Source: Alistipes sp.
GTDB lineage: Bacteria; Bacteroidota; Bacteroidia; Bacteroidales; Rikenellaceae
Length of the DNA: 64,000 nucleotides
Reading direction: 5' to 3'
NCBI GenBank assembly: GCA_017408825.1
Contig: JAFQTX010000001.1
Span: 1-64,000 of the forward strand
In this document: one piece after another, positions 52,930-61,249 of the stretch
Position numbering within the stretch: the stretch's first letter is position 1
Layout of the letters: each line of letters begins with the position of its first letter
The notes under the pieces: model-generated
What the model was told of the DNA's origin: nothing
Databases searched by the model: none
Seen by the model: only the letters and a program-made list of their open reading frames with translations
Made by a program: the position numbers and the translations under genes

Positions 52930-53463
52930 CTAATCGACAAAGATAATACGTTCGGGACCCTCGTACTCGGGCAGTGGCTTTGGTGTGTAGTCGGCATAGC
53001 CTATCGAGATCACCGACCATACTCTGTAACCCTCGGGTATCTCGGGGAGTATCTGCTTCACATAGTCCTCGCTACGCTGACTCGTTGGGTCATCCTTGAG
53101 TGTTAGGTAGTCGCCCACGTGTACCCAGCACGATGCCAGTCCCTCCTCTACCAGTGCCAGTTGCAGGGTGTTTGCCATTATCGAGGCGTTAGTCTGCCAC
53201 ATAGGACTCGCCTCCTCGTCGCCGAGGATGACGATAGCAGCGCCTGCCTCGTCGAGAAGCGATGATCCCCAGTCACGCAGACGGCTCAGGGCGTGCACCT
53301 TGTCGAGATTTGTCACGGCCATAAGGCGTGTCGAGCGTGTATTCTTCGATGATGGGGCGAGTAGTGCCAACTCCATTGCTGAGCGTAGCTTCTCCACCTC
53401 TACGGGCTTACCAGTATAGCGACGTGTAGAACGGCGCTTGCGTACAACTTCTTTGAATTCCAT
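52930..53463 (-). CDS. Nitroreductase family protein
   Basis: A 177-aa FMN-dependent nitroreductase-fold protein. RKRRSTRRYTGKPV at the N-terminus binds FMN phosphate; LLAPSSKNTRS and the IPEGYRVWSVISIGY segment are typical. Such short family members reduce nitro groups or quinones with NAD(P)H; the physiological substrate is unknown. A -7 box TATTTTTG at 53505-53512 (minus) lies divergent to the HAD gene's promoter. Confidence 0.9.
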   Translation of the reverse strand: MEFKEVVRKRRSTRRYTGKPVEVEKLRSAMELALLAPSSKNTRSTRLMAVTNLDKVHALSRLRDWGSSLLDEAGAAIVILGDEEASPMWQTNASIMANTLQLALVEEGLASCWVHVGDYLTLKDDPTSQRSEDYVKQILPEIPEGYRVWSVISIGYADYTPKPLPEYEGPERIIFVD

Positions 53464-53504
53464 AGTAATATGCTTTATTGTTAATTATTTGCGCATTATA
53501 ATTG

Positions 53505-53532
53505 CAAAAATAGTGAAAATTTTCTATATTTG
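53505..53532. promoter_or_regulatory. Divergent promoters, nitroreductase and HAD genes
   Basis: TATTTTTG (53505-53512, minus) and TATATTTG (53525-53532, plus) point away from each other 12 bp apart. Confidence 0.55.
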
Positions 53533-53558
53533 CTCTATATATCATAATAAACAGAGAG

Positions 53559-54401
53559 ATGAACAAGATTACCGTTGCGCTGATCTACGATTTCGATGGC
53601 ACACTCGCACCTGGAAATATGCAGGAGTACGACTTTATCCCCGCCGTGGGCAAGAGCAATATAGAGTTCTGGCACGAGGCTAACACCCTCGCCGAGGAGC
53701 AGGATGCCGATCAGGTGCTTACCTATATGGCACGAATGCTTCAGGCGGCACAATCCAAGGGACTGTCGCTACGTCGTGAGGCCTTTCGTGAGTCGGGACG
53801 CAATGTGCAGTTCTATCGAGGTGTTATAGAGTGGTTTAAGCGTATTAACGAGTATGGCGCAGAGCGTGGCATCAACATCCTCCACTACGTAAACTCCTCG
53901 GGCCTTAAGGAGATTATCGAGGGTACGGCCATCGCCCACGAGTTTAAGAATATCTATGCCTGCTCGTTCCTCTACAATGTCGATGGCATCGCCTACTGGC
54001 CCGCCGTGGCGGTGAACTATACCAACAAGACACAGTTTATCTTCAAGATTAATAAGGGTGTTGAGTCGGTCTTCGACACCAAGGATGTCAATAGGTTTAT
54101 GGAGGAGAACAAGCGCCCTGTGCCCTTTTCGCGTATGATCTACTTCGGCGACGGTACTACCGACATCCCCTGTATGCGCCTTGTAAAGAACTTCGGAGGC
54201 CACTCCATCGCTGTCTATAACCCCGAGGAGCAGGGCCAGCGAACACTTCTCAACGAGCTTATACGTGACAATCGTGTGAACCACGTCTGCCCCGCCGACT
54301 ACTCCGAGGGCTCAGAGATCGATATCATAGTCAAGACTATCATCGATAAAATCGAACTCGACCACCGCCTCGACGAGCTCGAAGCTGCCAAGACTATGTA
54401 G
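53559..54401 (+). CDS. HAD superfamily hydrolase
   Basis: A 280-aa cytosolic HAD phosphatase. Motif I is YDFDGTL with D11 as nucleophile and D13 as acid; motif II is HYVNSSG; motif III and IV are likely K184 and MIYFGDGTTDIPCM. The cap region resembles phosphoserine phosphatase-like proteins, but the substrate is unknown. It has its own promoter at 53525-53532. Confidence 0.88.
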   Translation: MNKITVALIYDFDGTLAPGNMQEYDFIPAVGKSNIEFWHEANTLAEEQDADQVLTYMARMLQAAQSKGLSLRREAFRESGRNVQFYRGVIEWFKRINEYGAERGINILHYVNSSGLKEIIEGTAIAHEFKNIYACSFLYNVDGIAYWPAVAVNYTNKTQFIFKINKGVESVFDTKDVNRFMEENKRPVPFSRMIYFGDGTTDIPCMRLVKNFGGHSIAVYNPEEQGQRTLLNELIRDNRVNHVCPADYSEGSEIDIIVKTIIDKIELDHRLDELEAAKTM

Positions 54402-54417
54402 CTTTTAGCAATTAGGA

Positions 54418-54620
54418 GGGGAGTGCCCGCCTCGGCGGGCTAAGGGGTAGGGCGCTGCTGATGCAGCTAAAGAGAAAACCCTCTTTCTACTCCTCTTTAG
54501 TGCCGTAGGCACGAACAACCCTTTAGCCCGCTTTGCGGGCGAACAACCCTCTCGCAACATTTTAGCTCGCCACAGGCGAGCGCTCTACACTTTAGAGCCG
54601 CAGGCTCGCTCAACCCTTAA
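54418..54620. repeat. CTAAAGGG modular hairpin array, copy A4
   Basis: Left modules GCCCGCCTCGGCGGGC and GCTGCTGATGCAGC; centre CTAAAGAGAAAACC then CTACTCCTCTTTAG; right modules GTGCCGTAGGCAC, CCCGCTTTGCGGG, CTCGCCACAGGCGAG and AGCCGCAGGCT with CCCTTTAG-like linkers. In the central linker both halves carry the matching change (GAG with CTC), keeping the pairing. From 54621 to 54814 I see no further feature. Confidence 0.78.
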
Positions 54621-54814
54621 TCAAGGTCCGCTTGCGTCTGTTGAAATCATCCAACGTTCTACTGCTCAGCGAGTTGCACTTAACTCATTGAAAATCAGCA
54701 CTATGAAAAATAGGGTCTTTGACTCCTGTTTAAGACGCTGTGTGTCAGTGTGTTGCGAAATGCAATCTGGAAAAAACTTTAGCCCGAAAATTTGGTGGTA
54801 GGCTATAAGAGTGC

Positions 54815-54822
54815 TAACTTTG
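54815..54822 (+). promoter_or_regulatory. -7 box of the beta-barrel cluster
   Basis: TAACTTTG with TTTGG at 54790-54794, 20 bp upstream; 22 nt before ATG 54845. Confidence 0.65.
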
Positions 54823-54844
54823 CACTAACAAAAAACGTTAATCT

Positions 54845-55567
54845 ATGCGCATACTTACCGCTATACATCGAGCTGCGTTTATGCTACTATTGCTTGTTAT
54901 ACCTCACGTGACAAGTGCGCAGACACGCTTCAAGTTTCAGGACTCGCTCGGTAGCTATCGTGTGGTCTTTACACCCCATGTCGAGTCGCAGGACGATGCA
55001 GTACGCTACCGCAAACCCCTTGTGGCTGATACTCATGAACTGCGCTTGGGCATTGCCTACTCGGTACTTACAGCCTCGATGGAGTATACCACTGACCATT
55101 GGTGGAATCCTCATTGGGACGATGGATATAGTGTCGGTGACTATGTTGTAGGCTCGCCCAATTGGCTGACATTTGGTGTTGAGGGTGGTCGCTGGTATAA
55201 GGATTGGCTATACTTTGGTGGCGCTCTTGTGTGGTCGGGAGGCTTCTCGGGAATATATGACTATAGTGCATATAAGCGTGTGGATACTTATAGTTATAAT
55301 AGCTACTCGTTGCTCCCTATTGTACGCTTTGCATGGCTGCGTCGAGGCATCGTGCAGCTCTACTCCGGTCTGGGTTTCGGACTCTCCGTTGCCCATTTCG
55401 ACAGGCCTACAAGCGTGGGTGTTGATGTCAATGCTGCCTTTGACGTCACATTTATAGGCATCAGCGTGGGACGCAATCTCTTTGGGTATTTCGATATCAG
55501 TGGTGGCTCACGTGGTGCTATATCTCTTGGCGTTGGTTATCGTTTCTTGAATAAAAATAAAAAGTAG
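54845..55567 (+). CDS. Outer-membrane beta-barrel-like protein, first copy
   Basis: A 240-aa exported protein (signal peptide to about Q26; IPHVTSAQ) of alternating hydrophobic residues rich in Tyr/Trp/Gly, as in 8-stranded barrels; the closing strand GAISLGVGYRFL is typical. It resembles the next protein in length and in the region WLRRGIVQLYSGLGFGL and VTFIGISVGRNLFGYFDISGG. Function unknown. Confidence 0.75.
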   Translation: MRILTAIHRAAFMLLLLVIPHVTSAQTRFKFQDSLGSYRVVFTPHVESQDDAVRYRKPLVADTHELRLGIAYSVLTASMEYTTDHWWNPHWDDGYSVGDYVVGSPNWLTFGVEGGRWYKDWLYFGGALVWSGGFSGIYDYSAYKRVDTYSYNSYSLLPIVRFAWLRRGIVQLYSGLGFGLSVAHFDRPTSVGVDVNAAFDVTFIGISVGRNLFGYFDISGGSRGAISLGVGYRFLNKNKK

Positions 55568-55573
55568 GAGGTT

Positions 55574-56296
55574 ATGAGAATACGTATATTTATGCTACTT
55601 GTTGCGTTTGTCGCCTCGCTTACCACAGTATTGGCGCAGAGCAACGTAACTACGGAGCAACTATCCGACAATGTGTCGGCCTATTGGGCTGAGCAGCAGC
55701 ACTCTGCAACGATGACTCAAGTGTCAAACCTCTCGCCTGATGATGCTCTGCCCTCGGTGCGTTTCGCTAACTCGCTTGAGCTTGGTACAGCCGTGCCAGG
55801 GGCTTCGCTGATACTGCTTATGGAGCTATATACCGATGTGGATCGGGGCTTACAATCCCAGAGTCGCAACTTTAGTCAGATACTCCACGATGCCAGCCAC
55901 TACAGCTCCGCAGAGCGCTGTTGGCCCTGCCTGTCGCTCAACTATCAACACAGCGTAAAGCGCTGGCTGTCGCTCGGTGTGAAGAGTACTGTGGGGTGGA
56001 AGACACGCTCCGAACGCCACGTGGTAAGTAACGATGTCTACCGACGTTACTCTATGTGTCTTGCCTCGCTGATGTTTAATATGCGCTTTAGCTGGCTACA
56101 TCGTGACTACGTGTCGATGTATTCGTCGCTTGGCTTGGGAGCAATGGCTCATATTCAGTTTGGCGATAGCTGGTTGGCACCTATGGTCGACGCTGCGTGG
56201 GTAGGTATCTCGGTAGGAAAGCGGGTATATGGCTATGCCGAGTTTGGCGCAGGCGTTGGCGGTGTGCTGCGTGCGGGTGTTGGTGTTAGATTTTAG
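55574..56296 (+). CDS. Outer-membrane beta-barrel-like protein, second copy
   Basis: A 240-aa exported protein (signal peptide to about Q22; TTVLAQ) paralogous to the preceding one: FSWLHRDYVSMYSSLGLGA and AAWVGISVGKRVYGYAEFGAGVGGVLRAGVGVRF align with it. It ends in Arg-Phe, as expected for a barrel. Starts 6 bp after the first copy; function unknown. Confidence 0.75.
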   Translation: MRIRIFMLLVAFVASLTTVLAQSNVTTEQLSDNVSAYWAEQQHSATMTQVSNLSPDDALPSVRFANSLELGTAVPGASLILLMELYTDVDRGLQSQSRNFSQILHDASHYSSAERCWPCLSLNYQHSVKRWLSLGVKSTVGWKTRSERHVVSNDVYRRYSMCLASLMFNMRFSWLHRDYVSMYSSLGLGAMAHIQFGDSWLAPMVDAAWVGISVGKRVYGYAEFGAGVGGVLRAGVGVRF

Positions 56297-56310
56297 AAAT
56301 TGAAGCTACT

Positions 56311-57105
56311 ATGAGAAGAGTGTACCTATATTTGGCTATGGTGCTCAGCACCTTTACTTTCGTATCGTGTGTCATTGATGATGCCGAGAGTCGAGATCCA
56401 GAGCGTGTGGCTCAGACAATATGGAGCGAGGCGCACGCCGACCTTAGATATATCAACAAGATGCTTACCGACGTTGTGCACTTCGACCATATGTTGCAAA
56501 TCGAGGATGATAGCCAGCGTGATAAATATTTCGACATCTATTTTGGCCAGCGTACAGAGCTCGAGGAGCGTGGCAATGGCTATGTTGTGAAGCGTATGTC
56601 GAACTACGATATGCCGATATATACCTACTATATCACTAATAGGTGTGCTCTGGGTGAGGGTGAGTGGACCGTTCGCTATGAGGGCGGCAATGACTATACT
56701 ATGACCCTTACACCACAAGAGGATGGTAGTATTGAGGCAGATATATCATCACTCTATGTCGCCGAGTCGGAGGGTAGTGCAATACTCACGTTCGGCTATC
56801 TACTCCACGACCTCGACCAAGTGACGTGCAATGCCGAGGTGGAGCTCTGCTACGAGGGGTCTATCGAGCTTGTAGATAGGAGTATGGGTGAGTCGAAGCC
56901 TCTGACCATATCTACACGCACGCTTGAGCCAGTGCTCTTCAGCGACCAGTGGGGATTTAAGGGTGGTAAGCTACGTATAGAGTGCCGTGACGAGTTCTAC
57001 GGCTCACGTGATGAGGTAGATGCCGAGTTCTTCTTCGATCCTCAGCGTGTCGATTTAACCTATCTTGGTGTTGTATACACAAAACACGCACAGTATGGTA
57101 TATAA
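56311..57105 (+). CDS. Lipoprotein of unknown function
   Basis: A 264-aa lipoprotein (lipobox FVSC, C20) with a beta-rich mature part. It is the third gene of a unit with the two barrel proteins, 14 bp after the second. No known family recognised. Confidence 0.72.
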   Translation: MRRVYLYLAMVLSTFTFVSCVIDDAESRDPERVAQTIWSEAHADLRYINKMLTDVVHFDHMLQIEDDSQRDKYFDIYFGQRTELEERGNGYVVKRMSNYDMPIYTYYITNRCALGEGEWTVRYEGGNDYTMTLTPQEDGSIEADISSLYVAESEGSAILTFGYLLHDLDQVTCNAEVELCYEGSIELVDRSMGESKPLTISTRTLEPVLFSDQWGFKGGKLRIECRDEFYGSRDEVDAEFFFDPQRVDLTYLGVVYTKHAQYGI

Positions 57106-57108
57106 ATC

Positions 57109-57145
57109 TACGGAGGTGGCAAAGCGTTAGTTAGCCACCTCCGTA
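57109..57145. terminator. Bidirectional terminator
   Basis: TACGGAGGTGGC (57109-57120) pairs perfectly with GCCACCTCCGTA (57134-57145) between convergent genes. Confidence 0.75.
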
Positions 57146-57157
57146 TCCTTGGGCCTG

Positions 57158-58585
57158 TTACATAACCTCATAGCCGATGCAGTGGTAGTAGCTCGAGCCG
57201 CTGGTGTTGATCGATATGTAGAGCATACCAGCATTCTGTGGCGTGATGGTGATTGTGTGCCTGCCATCGCTCGAACGAGTGAAATCACGATGCCATACCG
57301 AGCCATTCTCGATGATGGCGCACTGCCGACCATTGCGTGGCGTGAAGCTAAAGGTGTAGCTCTCACCACGGCGCAGACGATAGTTCATAGGCACAGTGTC
57401 GATATAGAGGTGTTTGCCCATATTGGAGTAGAATATCGGCAACTCGCTGATGTTGTGCTGCTTGATTAGCTCAGCTAACTTTTCCTCGTAGATGCCAGCC
57501 TCTATCCACTCTTTGGAGTAATGTAGGTTCTTGGTGTTCTTGACAAGAGGGTCGCTAAGAGGGTAGGCCGCCGCCACATTTGCCCAGTCGTCGGCCGTGG
57601 GTTGCTCCACAGCATAGTCCAGAAGCAACGTCCACTGATTACCATCACCAGCCTTATAACCAAGACGCACACCACCCACATCACGCACCATATAGTCGAT
57701 AGCATATAGACCGCCACCGAGGCTATGCCACTGGTCTAGATCGACGAAATTGCCGTTGTTGATGAGTGCTATGTTATATATGTTGCTTGGATGCCTAACG
57801 CGGAAGGTGTATGTCTTGCCTACTCGCAACGACCTCTCGAGTGGCATCTCACAGATCTCAAAGGTGGTGGTTATCTCGTCGCAGCTATAAAACGTCGGAA
57901 GCCTAAGCTCGCCCCGCAGCGCAAGGTCGTACATATGGTCAATGTCAAGCCTTAGCTTAACCCAGTCGCCAGTGGCACGTGGCAACGAGCGAAACTCGTC
58001 GAACGATATGGTGGGGTAGAGGAACTGATCCGAGTCATTGTCCGGGAAGTGGGTGAATATCAAAAACTTGGGATCTATATCAAACCAATTCCAGATATAC
58101 TTGTTGCGTTTGAATGTTCCGTTGTTCACGCTGCCAGCACCCCACGTGGCATCGAGAAATATGCCTCGCCCATCCACAATGGTGTATATCCAGGCGTGGC
58201 CACTGCTGTCGATGTTGCCATCTATGTCCTTCGACTTTCCGCATATGATGCGAGATTCGATGCCTACACACTTTGCTAGGTGGTAGTATAGCTCGCAGTA
58301 GGCCTGACACACGCCACGACGTTGCTCGTAACACTCGTCGGCGTGATATATGGTGTAGGTGGTGTCGTAGGCGATGTTGTCGCATAGCCACTTGTATATC
58401 GCCTTGGCCTTATTGTACTCAGTTGTGCACCCCTCGACAATGCTCTCGGCCAGAGGCGTGTAGTCGTACTTTGTCTGTGGCTCTTGGCTTGTGACCGAGC
58501 TTGATGCTACGGCCGAGGCACTCGCTGGCATAATGCTGACAGATAGCGTAATGAGTAGTAGGGTGATGATCGTTGGAATTCTCAT
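57158..58585 (-). CDS. Secreted transglutaminase-like protein
   Basis: A 475-aa exported protein (signal peptide to about A26) with a transglutaminase-like core (about 45-155): C93 in RRGVCQAYCELYY, H130 in SSGHAWIYTIVDG and D145 in IFLDATW form the triad. The rest (about 180-475) holds two beta-sandwich segments. Such bacterial proteins may be peptidases or cross-linkers; the substrate is unknown. The frame opens at 58612, but that ATG lies within the -7 box TACCTTTG (58610-58617 minus), so ATG 58585 is used. Confidence 0.87.
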   Translation of the reverse strand: MRIPTIITLLLITLSVSIMPASASAVASSSVTSQEPQTKYDYTPLAESIVEGCTTEYNKAKAIYKWLCDNIAYDTTYTIYHADECYEQRRGVCQAYCELYYHLAKCVGIESRIICGKSKDIDGNIDSSGHAWIYTIVDGRGIFLDATWGAGSVNNGTFKRNKYIWNWFDIDPKFLIFTHFPDNDSDQFLYPTISFDEFRSLPRATGDWVKLRLDIDHMYDLALRGELRLPTFYSCDEITTTFEICEMPLERSLRVGKTYTFRVRHPSNIYNIALINNGNFVDLDQWHSLGGGLYAIDYMVRDVGGVRLGYKAGDGNQWTLLLDYAVEQPTADDWANVAAAYPLSDPLVKNTKNLHYSKEWIEAGIYEEKLAELIKQHNISELPIFYSNMGKHLYIDTVPMNYRLRRGESYTFSFTPRNGRQCAIIENGSVWHRDFTRSSDGRHTITITPQNAGMLYISINTSGSSYYHCIGYEVM

Positions 58586-58609
58586 AACTATGATGTTTGG
58601 TTTTGAAAC

Positions 58610-58617
58610 CAAAGGTA
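58610..58617 (-). promoter_or_regulatory. -7 box of the transglutaminase-like gene
   Basis: TACCTTTG on the minus strand, 24 nt before ATG 58585; it rules out the upstream ATG. Confidence 0.6.
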
Positions 58618-58754
58618 GTAATAAATTTATAATTATGACTCTTTCGGCTGTAAATTATTGTATTGTAGTCACCGTTTATCGTTTGCTGCAATCCCTGCCG
58701 ATATATTTTTTTGCTCTGAGCGACTAAATATTTTGCAAATCGATATATTTTGTT

Positions 58755-58762
58755 TACTTTTG
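58755..58762 (+). promoter_or_regulatory. -7 box of tRNA-Arg
   Basis: TACTTTTG with TTTTG 19-20 bp upstream. Confidence 0.6.
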
Positions 58763-58829
58763 CACCGCAAAAGCCCATGCAATGATATTCCCGGATATGA
58801 TTTGGGGTATTGTAGTTGAGGCGAGTGAT

Positions 58830-58903
58830 GGTTCCGTAGCTCAGTTGGATAGAGCAACAGCCTTCTAAGCTGTGGGTCGTGGGTTCGAACCCCGCCGGAA
58901 TCA
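58830..58903 (+). tRNA. tRNA-Arg (UCU anticodon), island attachment gene
   Basis: The 74-nt cloverleaf has acceptor stem GGTTCCG/CGGAATC (one G-U pair), anticodon loop CTTCTAA (anticodon TCT, Arg) and T-arm GGGTTCGAACCC. The last 13 nt plus downstream sequence form the left arm of a 203-bp inverted repeat. A composition shift follows, so it is the likely attachment site of an integrative element. Confidence 0.95.
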
Positions 58904-59093
58904 CTTTTAGACCTTATAACACACCCTGTTGTAAGGTTTTTTTTGTGTCCATACCTCCTTTATTACCCACAAAAATAATAGGTGTAACACCCTTAAAATA
59001 TCAATTATTAGGATGTTACATCTATTACAAACCTTACAACCTAACACTCTTCAATCACATCAATTACATTGGTGTGCTGGGTGTGTTGTGGAG
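58891..59093. repeat. Left 203-bp inverted repeat arm
   Basis: Starts in the tRNA-Arg 3' end (CCCGCCGGAATCAC) and ends GTGTGTTGTGGAG. Only three differences from the right arm: an 8-T versus 7-T run, a 5-A versus 6-A run, and one C/T change. The distal end is the reverse complement of the last codons of the integrase gene. Confidence 0.95.
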
Positions 59094-59179
59094 GTCATTA
59101 CACTAAAAAGTGATACCTATATGTGACCACTTTTAGTAGGTCTCAGCAAATGTTGTAACCATTTAATTTATAAAGTGTT

Positions 59180-60334
59180 ATGTGGAATATTACATTTTGT
59201 TGTAGAGGTGCAAAAGTGGGTAAAGATGGACTTGCTCCTGTGGAGATGGTCATCACTGTTGATGGGGTTAGAAGTTATAGAAGGCTATCTATCAAAGTTA
59301 ATCCATTAGAATACAAGAAGTTGATATCCAGTAAGAGGGATAACTATGTCAAGAGATATTGTGAGAATGAGAGGTTAAAGGCATATGACACCATATCCAA
59401 GTTGGAGATGATGGGATATCCTATCACCATAGAAGTAGTCAAAGATGCCCTTATAAATGGTGTAAACACAAATTATTCATTGAAGGATCTACAACAGGAC
59501 TTCTTAACCATTAGTAAGCAAAGAGTAGGCACTGACTTATCCATACCTTGCTACCAAAGATATGTGAGAATTACAAATAAGGTGATTGCGATATTAGACA
59601 ATAAAGAGTGTAGGACAATTACTAATAAAGATATTAGGTTATTGGCAGCAGAACTTAGAGGGAGTCTACAAGCATCAAGTTTTGCTAACCAGTGGTCAAT
59701 AGTAAAACTATTCATCAATTATGGGATAAACAACAATAGGATATTGGGACATAACCTCTTTGATTCAATTAAGGTTGAGAGAAAACCTAAAAAAGTTGAG
59801 TATCTTACCAGTGATGAGTTGAATAAGATTCGTAGTACCCCATATTCATCCCCATCATTACAAAGAGTTGCTGACATCGCCATTTTGCAGGCAAATTTAG
59901 GATTGGCATACTGTGATTTGGTGGATATTAAAAGAGATGACATACAAGAGAGAGGTGGAGTGAAGTTTATTCAAAAGCAAAGACAAAAGACAGGAGTTGA
60001 GTATATAACAGTAGTCAATGATGAGTCGTTGGAGATATTGGAGAGGTATAATTTTAGTATCATCATATCTAATCAAGCATATAATAGATTCCTAAAAATT
60101 GTCGCCCTGCAAGCAGGGGTGAATAAGAACCTTCATAGTCATCTTTTGAGACATACTTTTGCACATCACCAACTAAATGAGAAGCACTTAAACATTGCTA
60201 CTGTGAGCAAGATGTTGGGGCATACTAACCTAAAACAGACAATGCACTACTGCGAGAAACACACCACAACAGTCTTAGAGGAGTATTTGAAAGCAAATGA
60301 AAGTCTCCACAACACACCCAGCACACCAATGTAA
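59180..60334 (+). CDS. Tyrosine recombinase (site-specific integrase)
   Basis: A 384-aa integrase with an N-terminal arm-type DNA-binding region (1-90), a SAM-like core-binding domain (about 98-200) and a catalytic domain (about 205-372). Catalytic residues: H321 and R324 (HLLRHT), H348 (LGHTN) and nucleophile Y357 (MHYCE); K270 may be the beta-strand lysine. The first Arg is replaced by Ala (A243 in LGLAYCDL), as in some Bacteroides element integrases such as those related to IntDOT. AT-rich compared with the core. The last nine codons and stop lie in the right arm of the 203-bp inverted repeat. Confidence 0.95.
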   Translation: MWNITFCCRGAKVGKDGLAPVEMVITVDGVRSYRRLSIKVNPLEYKKLISSKRDNYVKRYCENERLKAYDTISKLEMMGYPITIEVVKDALINGVNTNYSLKDLQQDFLTISKQRVGTDLSIPCYQRYVRITNKVIAILDNKECRTITNKDIRLLAAELRGSLQASSFANQWSIVKLFINYGINNNRILGHNLFDSIKVERKPKKVEYLTSDELNKIRSTPYSSPSLQRVADIAILQANLGLAYCDLVDIKRDDIQERGGVKFIQKQRQKTGVEYITVVNDESLEILERYNFSIIISNQAYNRFLKIVALQAGVNKNLHSHLLRHTFAHHQLNEKHLNIATVSKMLGHTNLKQTMHYCEKHTTTVLEEYLKANESLHNTPSTPM

Positions 60335-60507
60335 TTGATGTGATTGAAGAGTGTTAGATTGTAAGGTTTGTAATAGATGTAACATCCTAATAATTGATAT
60401 TTTAAGGGTGTTACACCTATTATTTTTTGTGGGTAATAAAGGAGGTATGGACACAAAAAAACCTTACAACAGGGTGTGTTATAAGGTCTAAAAGTGATTC
60501 CGGCGGG
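60305..60507. repeat. Right 203-bp inverted repeat arm
   Basis: Begins CTCCACAACACACCC inside the integrase 3' end and finishes GTGATTCCGGCGGG, the complement of the tRNA-Arg 3' end. Similarity to the left arm stops abruptly on both sides. Confidence 0.95.
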
Positions 60508-61202
60508 AATGGAGACCTCCTCACTAACCTTCACATCCACAAATCATTTATCAAGCATCATAACCCATTGGTCACATATTAGTCTCAGCATTAATATGTT
60601 GCTGCGAAGGTAATCGTAAATCCTGATTTGCCAAACTATTGGCATAAGATTCTTATTACCTATTATACATCTTTTTAATGATGCAATTCCAAAACTACAT
60701 AACTATTTCATTATAAGTAATATATCGAAGATTGTTCCTAACTATTTGTTCTTATTATTATTTCTCTTCTCTCTATCTCCTTCTCTCTTTCTTATATATA
60801 CTAAAAACAATACTATAATATCTATTTAAGAATTCTTAATGTAAACATAGTTTTTATGATTCTTAATTATCATTGATGAATCCTCAATATACTAAATTTA
60901 ATTTACCTATTTAGTACTAAAATTATAGATGTACTATTTTAATACTTAAAGTGTGCTTTTTGAAGTATTGAGTAGTGATCTGTATTTAGTCTTTGTTTTA
61001 AATTATATAGATTCATATATCACCTAACAGACTAACCAATAGGATGTGATTGATGTCTTTTTATGTCGAAGCGAAAGTATTGATATAGTTTTCAAACAGA
61101 GATGATGTATCATTACATCTCAAAACATAGTTGATGTCTTTGAAAAGTGATTAATGGTAAGTTGTGGATGTATCCAATAATAAAGAGAAACCTCCCCAAC
61201 AA
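60508..61202. other. AT-rich gene-free stretch
   Basis: About 700 bp of high AT content with pyrimidine-rich tracts (around 60755-60800). I see no credible gene, tRNA or strong hairpin. Confidence 0.6.
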
Positions 61203-61249
61203 TGAAGTGACCCCAAAAGTTTGGACAAAAAACTTTTGGGGTCACTTCA
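61203..61249. terminator. Perfect 19-bp hairpin holding a stop codon
   Basis: Arms 61203-61221 and 61231-61249 are exact complements (TGAAGTGACCCCAAAAGTT) with a 9-nt loop. The stop codon of the minus-strand gene (TGA, 61247-61249) is part of the stem; in that direction a T-rich loop follows, so it can act as terminator. Similar CCCCAAAAGTTT palindromes flank Bacteroides mobile genes. Confidence 0.6.

Noticed and set aside
58891-58903. tRNA-Arg 3' end as ordinary attL with direct attR in the window
   Set aside because: The only second copy of the tRNA end found is inverted (60493-60507); no direct repeat is seen before 64000, so a classic attL/attR pair cannot be called here.
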